DNA of 64,000 nt from Mesorhizobium_K sp040049215 (GCF_040049215.1 NZ_JBDZDN010000002.1:310001-374000); one strand, 5' to 3'. Shown: positions 36,454-47,484, counted from the stretch's first letter. A program made the numbers and translations. The notes: a model not told the origin generated them from the letters alone.

Positions 36454-37302
36454 TCAGCGCTTGACGGGCAACCAGACCTCCAGGCCGCCATTGCCCGAGC
36501 GCGGGTCGAACTCCGGGCCGTAACGTTCCAGCGTCGGCGATTCCTCGATCTCACGGCCCGAGTGCGGCAGCCATTCGCTCCAGATCGCGCGCATCGTCGT
36601 GCGGATCGTAGAAATGTGATCGCAATGCGAAAACACCGCATAGCGCTGGGCCGGAATGCGTACGCGCATGAAGGTCGGATCGAGGTCGGAGAAGCTGCTC
36701 ACCTCGACGGCCGAAATATAGTCGAAGCCGTTGGCGTCGCTGGCGGTGCAGACGCCGTATGCCGCGCCATCAATCGCTCCCGGAATACTGCCTATATGCT
36801 GATTGAAGCGCTGCCATTGTGCCGGGATGCCGTCCATATTGCCGTACTCGAAGCGTGCGCCGATCCCGGCGACCATCATCGGCTTGGCATCAACGAAGCG
36901 CGGTTTCTCGAGTTTCGCGCGGGTTTGATCAGTGTCCATCAGATTTGCCTCCACGAGCAAGATTGTTTCGATCTGGCCTTCGCTGCGCAGTTGCTCAGGC
37001 GTCAGCCCGAACTGCTCGCGAAACGCCCTGGTGAACGCTTCGTGGGAGCCGTAGCCGGCGTCGAGCGCGACCGACAATATGTCGGGCGCGCCATCGGCAA
37101 GTTGCAGCGCGGCTTCGGTCAGCCGCCTTGCGCGGACATAGCGCATGACGGATTTGTCCAATGCGTCGCCGAACGCGCGCGACATGTGAAAGCGCGAGAC
37201 GCCGCTGGCTTCGGCGACGTCGTCGAGCGTGATGTCCTTGTCGAGATGGCTCTCGATAAACCAGAGCGCCTTGGCAACGGGGTTCAAATGCCTTTCTCCC
37301 AT
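36454..37302 (-). CDS. AraC family regulator with GyrI-like effector domain
   Basis: Transcription factor of 282 residues: an N-terminal double helix-turn-helix AraC domain (ITLDDVAEASGVSRFHMSRAF, GYGSHEAFTRAFREQFGLTP) and a C-terminal GyrI-like small-molecule binding domain (from about residue 125). ATG 37302 is used here, but TTG 37287 is attractive: GGAGAAAGG lies just upstream and the protein would then start MNPVAKALWFIESH, the common beginning of this family. It is divergent from the caspase-like gene, sharing a 146-bp regulatory region. Confidence 0.88.
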   Translation of the reverse strand: MGERHLNPVAKALWFIESHLDKDITLDDVAEASGVSRFHMSRAFGDALDKSVMRYVRARRLTEAALQLADGAPDILSVALDAGYGSHEAFTRAFREQFGLTPEQLRSEGQIETILLVEANLMDTDQTRAKLEKPRFVDAKPMMVAGIGARFEYGNMDGIPAQWQRFNQHIGSIPGAIDGAAYGVCTASDANGFDYISAVEVSSFSDLDPTFMRVRIPAQRYAVFSHCDHISTIRTTMRAIWSEWLPHSGREIEESPTLERYGPEFDPRSGNGGLEVWLPVKR

Positions 37303-37448
37303 GAAGCAGGAGCCTTATGCCTGCATGCGGCACTGCCCGTTTGATCGGGATTGCTGTTCCCGAAAGCTTAACGCATCGCAAGACCGGGGCGGCCACAATT
37401 CGGTCCTGCCGCATTGCTTCACTGTTCCGTGGCGAGTAGGCTTTCGGC

Positions 37449-39170
37449 ATGGCTCTGGGCTTGGGGATCATCCGTTTTGCCGCAGTGCTGCTCTGCGGGC
37501 TCGGCCTGGCGCTGTCGGTCGCCTGGGCAGGCTTGCGCGTTGAAAACGCGACCGGCTACGTGCCCGACACAAGGCCAAGGCTCGCCCTCGTCATCGGCAT
37601 CGGCGAATACACTTTCGCACCATCGCTCAAGAACAGCCGGAGTGACGCGAAACTCATCGCCAAGACGCTGATCGATCTCGGCTTCGATACTCAGGTCATC
37701 CTCGACCCGACGAGCGTGGAACTCAAGGATGCGATGACGTCGCATACGCGCGCACTCACCCGTTCCGGCGATACAATTTCACTGGTGTATTATGCCGGAC
37801 AAGGACTGCAGGTCGCGGGCGTGGACTACGTGCTTGGCGCAGAGGCGCCGACCGACAGCGAAGAGAGTGTGCTCAGCCACAGCGTTCCGCTGTCGGACCT
37901 GATCAACCAGACAGTCGAGGCCAACAAGAACGGCATGAGCTTCTTCATGATCGACGCCAGCCGCGACAATCCGTTCCTGACGAGCGGCCTCACACGGGGA
38001 TTGGCGCCGGTGAATTCCGACGAAGGCTCTGGTGTTGCCGGCACCGCCATCCTTTTCGCCACGGAGGCCGGCCAGACGGCGCTGGACGGCGAAGGCGAGA
38101 ACAGCCCTTTCGCGGCCGCCGTAGCAAACGCGCTTGCGCAAAAGAATCTCGACCAGTCAGCGCTTTTCCGAACCGTCAGGAACGCCGTCATGGAGGCGAC
38201 GCAAGGTCGCCAGATTCCCGCTTACATCGACAACTCCGTCAAACCCGTCGTCCTTAATTATTCCGAGGATTCCGACGCGCCTGAGGACGATCCCGGCAGC
38301 CGGGCTGCGGTCGCGCTCTATGAAAAGGAGCCCGGCATTTATGCGCCGACTTACGAGGACGGCAGCTTCGCTCTGCTGATCGGGGTCAGCGACTATGCCG
38401 AGGTGCAGGAGAAGCAGGCCTGGCGCGACCTGCCATCGGTGAAGAACGACGTCGACAGGCTCGGCCGCGTGCTCGAGGAGGTGCATCGTTTCGAAGTGGA
38501 GCGGGTTGTCGACCCGACGGGCGACGAACTCGAGACGGCTCTGGAATCCTTCATCAACCGCCATGGCGCCAAGCCCAATGCGCGCCTTCTGATCTATTTG
38601 GCCGGCCACGGTGCGACCACCGAGACCTTCGGCCGCAAGACAGCATGGTTCGTGCCGGCCGATGCGCCGGCGATGAACCCCGCGGCGCCTTTCCGCAACA
38701 CCGCGCTCAACCTGCGCCGCATCGAGGAATGGTCGGAGACGGTCGATGCCAAGCATGTGATGTGGATATTCGACAGCTGCTTCTCCGGTGCGGCGATCCG
38801 CATGATCGAAACACGCTCCGAAGACGAGGACGACGGCTGGTCTGCGCATCTGCACGCCAATCCGGTACGCCGCGTCCTGACCGCGGGGTCGGAAAACGAG
38901 GAGGTGCCGGCGGACAGCATCTTCACCGCCAAGTTGATCGATGTGTTGTCCGGCAAGATACAGCTCGGCGACAAGGGCATGATCACCGGCCGGCAGATCG
39001 GCGACTTCCTGCGTGAAGACATAATCCGCTACAATCGCCGGCAAGGGAACAAGCCGGTGAGGCCGCAGAGCGATACGATCGTCATCCCCGGCGAGGAAGG
39101 CGACATCATCTTCCGCATCGAGCCACAACTCGTGACGAAATGGGAAGAAACGAAGCCGTCGGCGGAGTGA
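37449..39170 (+). CDS. Exported tandem caspase-like (C14) protein with an inactivated first domain
   Basis: 573 residues. A signal peptide or membrane anchor (IIRFAAVLLCGLGLALSVAWA) is followed by two caspase-fold p20-like domains. Domain 1 (about 44-270) keeps the scaffold (LALVIGIGEY, NSRSDAKLIAKTL, DNPF) but reads YYAGQG with Gln118 where the catalytic His belongs, and IDASRDN with Ser171 where the catalytic Cys belongs. Domain 2 (about 305-530) has YLAGHG with His387 and FDSCFSG with Cys444, so it should be active. The first domain may act as a pseudo-enzyme regulator; substrate unknown. Its neighbours (AraC/GyrI regulator, dnaB) do not define a role. Confidence 0.85.
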   Translation: MALGLGIIRFAAVLLCGLGLALSVAWAGLRVENATGYVPDTRPRLALVIGIGEYTFAPSLKNSRSDAKLIAKTLIDLGFDTQVILDPTSVELKDAMTSHTRALTRSGDTISLVYYAGQGLQVAGVDYVLGAEAPTDSEESVLSHSVPLSDLINQTVEANKNGMSFFMIDASRDNPFLTSGLTRGLAPVNSDEGSGVAGTAILFATEAGQTALDGEGENSPFAAAVANALAQKNLDQSALFRTVRNAVMEATQGRQIPAYIDNSVKPVVLNYSEDSDAPEDDPGSRAAVALYEKEPGIYAPTYEDGSFALLIGVSDYAEVQEKQAWRDLPSVKNDVDRLGRVLEEVHRFEVERVVDPTGDELETALESFINRHGAKPNARLLIYLAGHGATTETFGRKTAWFVPADAPAMNPAAPFRNTALNLRRIEEWSETVDAKHVMWIFDSCFSGAAIRMIETRSEDEDDGWSAHLHANPVRRVLTAGSENEEVPADSIFTAKLIDVLSGKIQLGDKGMITGRQIGDFLREDIIRYNRRQGNKPVRPQSDTIVIPGEEGDIIFRIEPQLVTKWEETKPSAE

Positions 39171-39526
39171 GGCGATAGGGATCAGGATTTCCGCGGTGCA
39201 GGTTCATGTCACCAGGAATACTGCAAACCTGCTCCCGCCTCGAATTCGCGCCTTCGATCGCCATCGATATCAAAGCTGTTGTCGGCGGTGACGAAGCCGG
39301 AAAACTTGTCAGTGAATGTGTGGCGATGCCGCCGCCTTGTGCATCATATTCTTGTTTTGTTCCCCTCGAGGCGATAACCTTCGTTGCGCGATTCGAGTCA
39401 ACCCAGATTCGGCGGATTGAAAATTCGACCTGTGGACTGCGGGGAGATTGGGATACGCGCAGACAAGAAAGGTGTTTCCGCCGCCGACTCTGATACGGCA
39501 GGGCTCGGACAGGGGATCGGAATAGC
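39171..39526. other. Intergenic region before dnaB
   Basis: 356 bp with no convincing gene. A 95-codon open frame at 39206-39493 lacks a ribosome-binding site and any recognisable composition. The stretch 39330-39420 is relatively AT-rich and is the best place for the dnaB promoter. No clear palindrome was found. Confidence 0.5.
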
Positions 39527-41017
39527 ATGGCAGAGGCAGCGCGCAAATTCGCCGTCGCGGAGACACCGCTCTACCGCGAGGCGCCGAACAACATCGAGGC
39601 CGAGCAGGCGCTGCTCGGCGCGATGCTCGTCAACAACGACGCCTTCTACCGCGTCTCGGACTTCCTGAAATCGGCGCATTTCTACGAACCGCTGCACCGT
39701 AAGATCTTCGAGGTCTCGGCCGAGCTCATCCGCATGGGCAAGATGGCCAATCCGGTAACCATCAAGACCTTCCTGCCGGCCGACGAGAAGGTCGGCGACA
39801 TGACGGTGGCTCACTACCTCGCCCGTCTCGCGTCGGAGGCCGTCAACGTCATCAACGCGGCCGACTATGGCCGCGCCATTTACGATCTCGCGACGCGCCG
39901 CGCGTTGATCACGGTCGGCGAGGACATGGTCAACATCGCCTATGACGCGCCGGTGGACATGTCGCCCTCCGACCAGATCGAGGACGCCGAGCGGCGGCTG
40001 TTCGAACTTGCCGAGACCGGCCGCTACGATGGCGGCTTCGAGAGCTTCACCGATGCGGTGAAGACCGCCGTCGACATGGCCAACGCCGCCTTCATGCGCG
40101 ACGGGCACCTGTCCGGGATCGCCAGCGGAATGCGCGATCTCGACCGGCGCATGGGCGGGTTGCAGCCGTCCGACCTGATCATCATCGCGGGCCGCCCCGG
40201 CATGGGCAAGACGTCCCTCGCCACCAACATCGCCTTCAACATCGCCTCGTCCTATGAACCGGCGCAGCAGGCCGACGGTTCGTTCAAGGCCGCGAATGGC
40301 GGCGTCATCGGCTTCTTCTCGCTCGAAATGTCGTCCGAGCAGCTTGCCACCCGCATCATCTCGGAACAGACCGAAATCCCTTCTTCCAAGATCAGGCGCG
40401 GCGAGATCACCGAGACGGATTTCGAGAAGCTCGTCGCCTGTTCGCAGATGATGCAGAAGATACCGCTCTTCATCGACCAGACCGGCGGCATCTCGATCGC
40501 GCAGCTTGCCGCCCGCGCAAGGCGGCTGAAGCGCCAGCGCGGTCTCGACGTCATCGTCATCGATTATATCCAGCTGATGCAGGGCACGTCGCAGCGCGCC
40601 GCGCAGAATCGCGTCCAGGAAATCACCGAAATCACCACCGGGCTGAAGGCGCTCGCCAAGGAACTCAGCGTGCCGATCGTCGCGCTGTCGCAGTTGTCGC
40701 GTCAGGTCGAGAGCCGCGACGACAAGCGCCCGCAGCTCTCCGACCTCCGTGAATCGGGTTCGATCGAACAGGACGCCGACGTGGTGCTGTTCGTCTATCG
40801 CGAGGAATATTACCTCAGGAACAAGGAGCCGAAGCCCGGCACGCTCGAATACACGCAGTGGGAAACCGACATGAACGAGGCGCGCGGCAAGGCGGAGGTC
40901 ATCATCGCCAAGCAGCGCCACGGCCCTACCGGCACCGTCGGCCTCGGCTTCCAGGGCGAGTTCACTCGCTTCTTCGATCTCGCCGAGGATTCGCACCTGC
41001 CGGACAGGTATGAGTAG
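39527..41017 (+). CDS. dnaB: Replicative DNA helicase
   Basis: Hexameric 5'-3' helicase of the replisome. The 496 residues have an N-terminal DnaG-interaction domain (NNIEAEQALLGAMLVNNDAF), a Walker A GRPGMGKTS near residue 222, the Walker B/DnaB4 motif VIVIDYIQLM, and the LSQLSRQVESR and RESGSIEQDADVV arginine-finger region. The stop lies 8 nt inside the next gene's first ATG frame, so the two are overlapping. Confidence 0.97.
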   Translation: MAEAARKFAVAETPLYREAPNNIEAEQALLGAMLVNNDAFYRVSDFLKSAHFYEPLHRKIFEVSAELIRMGKMANPVTIKTFLPADEKVGDMTVAHYLARLASEAVNVINAADYGRAIYDLATRRALITVGEDMVNIAYDAPVDMSPSDQIEDAERRLFELAETGRYDGGFESFTDAVKTAVDMANAAFMRDGHLSGIASGMRDLDRRMGGLQPSDLIIIAGRPGMGKTSLATNIAFNIASSYEPAQQADGSFKAANGGVIGFFSLEMSSEQLATRIISEQTEIPSSKIRRGEITETDFEKLVACSQMMQKIPLFIDQTGGISIAQLAARARRLKRQRGLDVIVIDYIQLMQGTSQRAAQNRVQEITEITTGLKALAKELSVPIVALSQLSRQVESRDDKRPQLSDLRESGSIEQDADVVLFVYREEYYLRNKEPKPGTLEYTQWETDMNEARGKAEVIIAKQRHGPTGTVGLGFQGEFTRFFDLAEDSHLPDRYE

Positions 41018-41662
41018 TGGAATCCTCGAAGGGCGCGACGTGGCTTTCAGTGACCTGTTCCATAAGATAAAGCACAAGAACCACAAGCTTACGACGAAGG
41101 AGCGTGAGCAGGTCGTCGCATTTCTCGCGAAGCCAGGCTCAGTCTTCGATCCCGAAGCTCACGCGGCGATATACGTGCTTTGTCTTTCGAGCGAACCGAC
41201 GGCGGGTAACGTGGCCTTGGTGGAACGGTTTTTGCCTGACGAGGTCAATGACTATACGCGTGCCGCCGCGATCACATGTATGTTCACAATCTGGGACATC
41301 TTCGAGGAACGGCACGTATTCTACCTGAAGGATGCGCTTGAAAGAGTTCTGGACGAGCAACGCCATGATTCTTCACGTACGGCGCTAAACGCTGCACTCC
41401 ACATGATGCACGATCACACCCGGTATGATCTGTCAGTTGCAATAGATCGCGCGTTAGACGCCCTTTTCGACGCAGTCAAACTTGAGGACATCGTTGAAAA
41501 TAAAGAAGGGGTTGCAGCGAACATGTTCAGTAGCGCGTGTTGGACACTTAGACATGTGTGGGCGCGAAGGACAGAGCAGCGGTTGACCTATTTCGACACC
41601 CTCGCCGAAGCGCTCGAAGTTTACCGAAACAAAGAGGCCTATCTTTTGCGGCCGCTTCACTA

Positions 41663-41663
<1 letters not shown>
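41010..41663 (+). CDS. Unknown helical protein wedged between dnaB and radA
   Basis: I do not recognise this 217-residue protein. It appears soluble and almost entirely alpha-helical (for example LTTKEREQVVAFLAKPGS and YTRAAAITCMFTIWDIFEER), with a spacing of helices reminiscent of HEAT-like repeats or of immunity-type proteins; that is only an impression. ATG 41010 overlaps the dnaB end by 8 nt; GTG 41040, with GAAGGG 6 nt upstream, is an equally good start. Its TAA overlaps the radA ATG. Its base composition is clearly lower in GC than dnaB and radA. In relatives alr commonly occupies this interval. Confidence 0.75.
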
Positions 41664-43066
<1,403 letters not shown>

Positions 43067-43092
43067 CGCCGGTCATCATGGAGTGGGGCTAA

Positions 43093-43782
43093 ATGCCGAT
43101 AACGCTGCTTGACGGAATTCTCGTCGGCTTCACCCTCGTCTCGGCGATGCTGGCCATGGTGCGCGGCCTGTCGCGCGAAATCCTGTCGATAGCGTCATGG
43201 CTAGCGGCGGCGGCGGCGGCATTCTTCTTCTATCCGCTCGTGCTGCCCTATGTGCAGCCCTACATCGACAACGAGCAGATCGCGATGGTCGCGGCCGCCG
43301 GCGTCGTGTTCGTCATCGCGCTGATCGTCGTGACGCTGATCACCATGAAGATCGCCGACTGGATCATCGATTCCCGCATCGGCGCGCTCGATCGCACGCT
43401 CGGCTTCCTCTATGGCGCGGCGCGCGGCATCCTGGTCGTGGCGGTCGGCCTCTTGTTCTTCAACTGGCTGGTCGGCGCAAACACGCCTGCCTGGATCGCC
43501 AACGCCAAGTCGCGCCCCCTGCTCGAATCGATCGGCGCGACGCTGGAAGGCCTGCTGCCCGACGATCCCGAGAACTCGATCCTGAAGCGCCTGTCGCCCG
43601 GCGAAGCCGAGCCCGATCCGGAAGCGCCGTCGACGGAACCGCCGCCGGCCGAAGCGCCGGCCACGGAACAGGCTCCGGCGGAAGCGCCGGCCGAAACCAT
43701 GCCCGAAGAATTGCCGCAGGAAGGGCCGCTCGAAATACTGCCCGACGAAGCCCCAGACGAATCGGCGCCGCCTGCCGAGTAA
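43093..43782 (+). CDS. cvpA: CvpA family membrane protein
   Basis: Colicin V production protein homologue: four membrane helices in the first 150 residues (LLDGILVGFTLVSAMLAMVRG start), then a Pro/Ala/Glu-rich cytosolic tail of ~65 residues with repeated EAPA units, longer than in E. coli CvpA. It is located 26 bp after radA and 85 bp before purF, the conserved cvpA-purF pairing. Its molecular function is still unclear in the family. Confidence 0.9.
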   Translation: MPITLLDGILVGFTLVSAMLAMVRGLSREILSIASWLAAAAAAFFFYPLVLPYVQPYIDNEQIAMVAAAGVVFVIALIVVTLITMKIADWIIDSRIGALDRTLGFLYGAARGILVVAVGLLFFNWLVGANTPAWIANAKSRPLLESIGATLEGLLPDDPENSILKRLSPGEAEPDPEAPSTEPPPAEAPATEQAPAEAPAETMPEELPQEGPLEILPDEAPDESAPPAE

Positions 43783-43867
43783 CCGGGTAATAAGGCTGTG
43801 ATTGAGTGATGGTGGCGCGGAAGGCCGCGCTGCCCTATATGTCGGTTTTCTGACGAGAGAACGCCCG

Positions 43868-45331
43868 ATGGCAGACGCTCCCTTGCTGGCCGAGGCCGAC
43901 GATCATTTTCACGATGAATGCGGCGTGTTCGGCATATTCGGCCGGCAGGATGCCGCCGCGATCGTCACGCTGGGACTTCACGCGCTGCAGCATCGCGGTC
44001 AGGAGGCCGCCGGCATAGTTTCCTATGACGGCTCGCAGTTCCATGTTGAACGCCACGTCGGCCTGATCTCAGACAATTTCACCAAGCCCGCAGTAATCGA
44101 GCGGCTGAAGGGCACCCGCGCCATCGGCCACACGCGCTACGCCACCACCGGCGGCTCAGGCCTGCGCAACGTGCAGCCGCTTTTCGCGGAACTCTCCGAA
44201 GGCGGGCTGGCGATCGCCCACAACGGCAATCTCACCAACGCCATGACCGTGCAGCGCGCGCTGCAGAAGCAGGGCGCGATCTTCTCCTCCACCTCCGACA
44301 CCGAGACCCTTCTCCACCTCGTCGCCTTCAGCAAGGAGCGCGACATCAATTCGCGTTTCATCGACGCGGTGCGCCAGGTCGAAGGCGCCTTCTCGCTGGT
44401 CGCGCTGACGTCGAAAAAGATGATCGGCTGCCGCGATCCGCTGGGCATCCGCCCGCTGGTGCTCGGCGACCTCGACGGTGCCTGGATACTGGCCTCCGAA
44501 ACCTGCGCGCTGGACATCATCGGCGCGCGCTTCGTGCGCGACCTGAAGCCCGGCGAGATGGTCGTGGTCACGCCCAAGGGTATCGAAAGCCATTTCCCGT
44601 TCGAGCCGCAGAAGTCGCGCTTCTGCGTCTTCGAATATGTCTATTTCGCCCGCCCGGATTCGTCCGTCGAGGGGCGTAACGTCTACGACGTCAGGAAACG
44701 CATCGGCGCCGAACTCGCGATCGAAAGCCCTGTTGAGGCAGACATCGTCGTGCCGGTGCCGGACTCGGGAACGCCGGCCGCCATCGGTTTCAGCCAGGAG
44801 GCGGGCATCCCCTTCGAACTCGGCATCATCCGCAACCACTATGTCGGCCGCACCTTCATCCAGCCGACCGATTCCATCCGCCACATGGGCGTCAAGCTGA
44901 AGCACAACGCCAACCGCCGCATGATCGAGGGCAAGCGCGTTGTGCTGGTCGACGACTCGATCGTGCGCGGCACCACCTCGCAGAAGATCGTACAGATGGT
45001 GCGCGAGGCCGGCGCGAAAGAAGTCCACATGCGCATCGCCTCGCCGCCGACGCGCTCGTCGTGCTTCTATGGCGTCGACACGCCGGAGACCTCGAAGCTG
45101 CTCGCATCGCGCATGTCGGTCGAGGAGATGGCCGAGTTCATTCGCGTCGATTCGCTGGGCTTCCTGTCGATCGACGGGCTCTACCGCGCGGTCGGCGAGG
45201 CTCGCCGCGACAATGACCAGCCGCAATATTGCGACGCCTGCTTCACCGCTGAGTATCCGACCCGGCTGCTCGATCATGAGGGCGCCGACAACGTCCGCAC
45301 GCTGTCGATCCTGGCGGCGGGCGGGCAGTAA
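43868..45331 (+). CDS. purF: Amidophosphoribosyltransferase
   Basis: First committed step of purine synthesis: PRPP plus glutamine to phosphoribosylamine. From ATG 43868 the 487-residue precursor has a 17-residue propeptide before the nucleophile C18 (HDECGVFGIFG), the N-terminal Ntn amidase domain, and a PRPP site (VLVDDSIVRGTTSQ). Cys residues in FCVFEYVYFARPDS, SSCFYGVD and CDACFTAEYP match the 4Fe-4S ligands of the B. subtilis-type enzyme, so an oxygen-sensitive cluster form is likely. Confidence 0.96.
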   Translation: MADAPLLAEADDHFHDECGVFGIFGRQDAAAIVTLGLHALQHRGQEAAGIVSYDGSQFHVERHVGLISDNFTKPAVIERLKGTRAIGHTRYATTGGSGLRNVQPLFAELSEGGLAIAHNGNLTNAMTVQRALQKQGAIFSSTSDTETLLHLVAFSKERDINSRFIDAVRQVEGAFSLVALTSKKMIGCRDPLGIRPLVLGDLDGAWILASETCALDIIGARFVRDLKPGEMVVVTPKGIESHFPFEPQKSRFCVFEYVYFARPDSSVEGRNVYDVRKRIGAELAIESPVEADIVVPVPDSGTPAAIGFSQEAGIPFELGIIRNHYVGRTFIQPTDSIRHMGVKLKHNANRRMIEGKRVVLVDDSIVRGTTSQKIVQMVREAGAKEVHMRIASPPTRSSCFYGVDTPETSKLLASRMSVEEMAEFIRVDSLGFLSIDGLYRAVGEARRDNDQPQYCDACFTAEYPTRLLDHEGADNVRTLSILAAGGQ

Positions 45332-45358
45332 TGCCCACGGCCAGCCCGCCCGCCGGGC

Positions 45359-45763
45359 TTAGCTCCGCCAGATCAAACCCTTGCGCATCGCGAACTTGTC
45401 TCCCGGGCCGTGGACCGCTGCGTAAAACAGCCCGGCCAGGAAGGTGAAGTGGTCGACGAAGAAGCCGAATTCGGCCTGGTTGCCTTCCCAGTGCGACGGG
45501 CCGTGAAAGGCGAAGGCGAGGAAGATCACATAGACCCCGGCGAGCAGCGCTGCCTCCGAGAAAAAGGCGCCGGTCAGGAAGGCGAGCATCAGCGCGACCT
45601 CGAAGATGGCCGCCAGCCAGGCGAGCAGCAGCGGAAACGGGAAGCCGGCCGCCGCGATGTAGGCGGCCGTATCCGACATGCCCGCGAACTTGAAGCTCGC
45701 GGCCATGGCGAAGAGCCCGGCGAAAATCAGCCGGGCGATCAGGATTGCAACGGTTCTGCCCAT
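45359..45763 (-). CDS. DoxX family membrane protein
   Basis: Small integral-membrane protein of 134 residues with four hydrophobic segments. The family pattern is LIARLIFAGLFAMAASFKFAG near the N-terminus and a conserved HGPSHW region in the loop. Often associated with quinone or redox functions; role here unknown. ATG 45763 is chosen because GGAGAGAC lies immediately upstream; alternative in-frame ATGs at 45775 and 45820 have no ribosome-binding site. Its stop lies in a weak hairpin (45343-45359) that may terminate purF. Confidence 0.85.
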   Translation of the reverse strand: MGRTVAILIARLIFAGLFAMAASFKFAGMSDTAAYIAAAGFPFPLLLAWLAAIFEVALMLAFLTGAFFSEAALLAGVYVIFLAFAFHGPSHWEGNQAEFGFFVDHFTFLAGLFYAAVHGPGDKFAMRKGLIWRS

Positions 45764-45942
45764 CTGTCTCTCCATCAGATGCTTTCTCAAATGACGAACG
45801 GCGTCGGGCCGTTTCGACATGGCCGTTCAAAAAATTCGAGCAGTTGCCGGAATGGCAAGCAGGATACGCCGGCAGGGTTTCGCCTGACGCGGATTCGTCC
45901 TATCTGGTGCGGCCTCAGGCCTCGCCAGATCGGGATGACCAG

Positions 45943-46719
45943 ATGACCCCTGCCCCAGACCTCACAATTCCCGACCTCACAGGCCGCATCGCCCTGGTCA
46001 CCGGCGCCTCGCGCGGCATCGGCTATTTCATCGCCAAGCGGCTGGCCGCGGCGGGCGCGCATGTGGTGGCGGTGGCGCGCACGGTCGGCGGGCTGGAGGA
46101 ACTCGACGACGAGATCAAGGCCGAGCGCGCCAGATCAGGCAAGGGCGAAGCGACGCTGGTGCCGCTCGATCTGACCGACATGCCTGCTATCGACCGGCTC
46201 GGCGGGGCGATCCACGACCGCTGGAAGAAGCTCGACCTTCTGGTCGCCAATGCCGGCGTGCTCGGCGTCATTTCGCCGATCGGCCATGTCGAGGCGAAGA
46301 CCTTCGAAAAGGTGATGGCGGTCAACGTCACCGGGACCTGGCGCCTGATCCGCTCGGTCGACCCGCTGCTTCGCTTTTCCGAAGCCGGCCGCGCCGTCGT
46401 GGTGACATCCAGCGCCGCTCATGCCGGCCGGGCCTTCTGGGCGCCCTATGCGGCCTCCAAGGCTGCCGTCGAGGCGCTGATGCGCTCATGGGCCGACGAG
46501 ACGCGCAACATGGCGCTCCGCGTCAACGCATTTGACCCCGGCGGCACGCGAACCGCCATGCGCGCCCAGGCGATGCCTGGCGAGAACCCCGATACGCTGC
46601 CGCATCCCTCCGAGCCCGCCGGGCATATCATGCGGCTCGTCGATCCGGCGCTGACGGAGACCGGCAAGATCTACCAGGTCAAGACCGGCCGCTTCGTCTC
46701 CCACCGCCTGCCGGAATAG
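45943..46719 (+). CDS. Short-chain dehydrogenase/reductase
   Basis: NAD(P)-dependent oxidoreductase of 258 residues, substrate unknown. It has the Rossmann motif TGASRGIGYFIA, NAG (VANAGVLG), Ser in VTSSAAH and YAASK of the catalytic tetrad. ATG 45943 opens MTPAPDLTIPDLTGRIALVTG. In rhizobial relatives an SDR gene frequently follows purF. It is divergent from doxX across 179 bp. Confidence 0.9.
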   Translation: MTPAPDLTIPDLTGRIALVTGASRGIGYFIAKRLAAAGAHVVAVARTVGGLEELDDEIKAERARSGKGEATLVPLDLTDMPAIDRLGGAIHDRWKKLDLLVANAGVLGVISPIGHVEAKTFEKVMAVNVTGTWRLIRSVDPLLRFSEAGRAVVVTSSAAHAGRAFWAPYAASKAAVEALMRSWADETRNMALRVNAFDPGGTRTAMRAQAMPGENPDTLPHPSEPAGHIMRLVDPALTETGKIYQVKTGRFVSHRLPE

Positions 46720-46773
46720 GCTGGCACTCGCAACCCCGGAAGCGAAACCCGACGGCGTCTTTGCTGGAATTGC

Positions 46774-47484
46774 CTAGCCCCGCTCGATCTCGTCGATCAG
46801 CGGGGCGACCTCGCCGAGATCGGCGACCTGCCTGAACCGCGCCTCGCTGGCGGGCGCATCCGCGTGCTCGTAGGCCCAGGTCAAATCGTGCGGGACATAG
46901 ACGCCCCAGCTTCCTGCCTCGATTGCCGGCAACACGTCGGACTTCAGCGAATTGCCGATCATCATGCTCCTTTCCGGCCCGTCGCCGTGGCGACCGAAAA
47001 CGCGCTCATAGGTCGAGCGGTTCTTGTCGCTGACGATCTCGACAGCCTCGAACAGTTCGCCGAGACCCGATTGCGCGATCTTGCGCTCCTGGTCGAACAG
47101 ATCGCCCTTGGTGATCAGCACCAGCCGGTATTTGTCCGCCAGCGCTTCAAGCGTCTCGCGGGCATGCGGCAGCGTCTCGACGGGATGCGCTGCCATCTCG
47201 CGCCCGGCCGCGAGGATCTCCGCGATCACCGTGCCAGGCGCCCTGCCCTCGGTCACCTCGACCGCCGTTTCGACCATGGAGAGGGTGAAACTCTTGATGC
47301 CGAATCCGTAGTGGCCGACGTTGCGCAGCATCACCTGGAGCAGCCGGTCGGGCAACTCGTTGGGGTCGGCGTAGTCCTTGAGCAACTCCAGGAAATGCGC
47401 CTGCGTCGTCTGGTAGAACCGTTCGTTCTGCCAGAGCGTGTCGTCGGCGTCGAAGCCGATCGTGGTGAGGCGCGAGGCCGGCAT
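46774..47484 (-). CDS. HAD superfamily hydrolase
   Basis: Probable small-molecule phosphatase of 236 residues. Motif I is FDADDTLW (nucleophile Asp and Asp+2), motif II LITKGD, and motif IV MIGNSLKSDVLPA. The helical cap sits between motifs I and II (C1-type). Substrate not deducible. ATG 47484 is preceded by AGGAGGATCAGGAC, a strong ribosome-binding site, which overrides longer in-frame starts. Confidence 0.9.
   Translation of the reverse strand: MPASRLTTIGFDADDTLWQNERFYQTTQAHFLELLKDYADPNELPDRLLQVMLRNVGHYGFGIKSFTLSMVETAVEVTEGRAPGTVIAEILAAGREMAAHPVETLPHARETLEALADKYRLVLITKGDLFDQERKIAQSGLGELFEAVEIVSDKNRSTYERVFGRHGDGPERSMMIGNSLKSDVLPAIEAGSWGVYVPHDLTWAYEHADAPASEARFRQVADLGEVAPLIDEIERG

Noticed and set aside
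37449..39170. Caspase gene as part of a known antiphage operon
   Set aside because: No nearby nucleotide cyclase, TIR, STAND ATPase, reverse transcriptase or gasdermin-like gene; the flanking genes are housekeeping, so a defence label is not supported.
39206..39493. 95-codon open frame before dnaB
   Set aside because: No ribosome-binding site, no recognisable family, composition of a chance frame; treated as intergenic.
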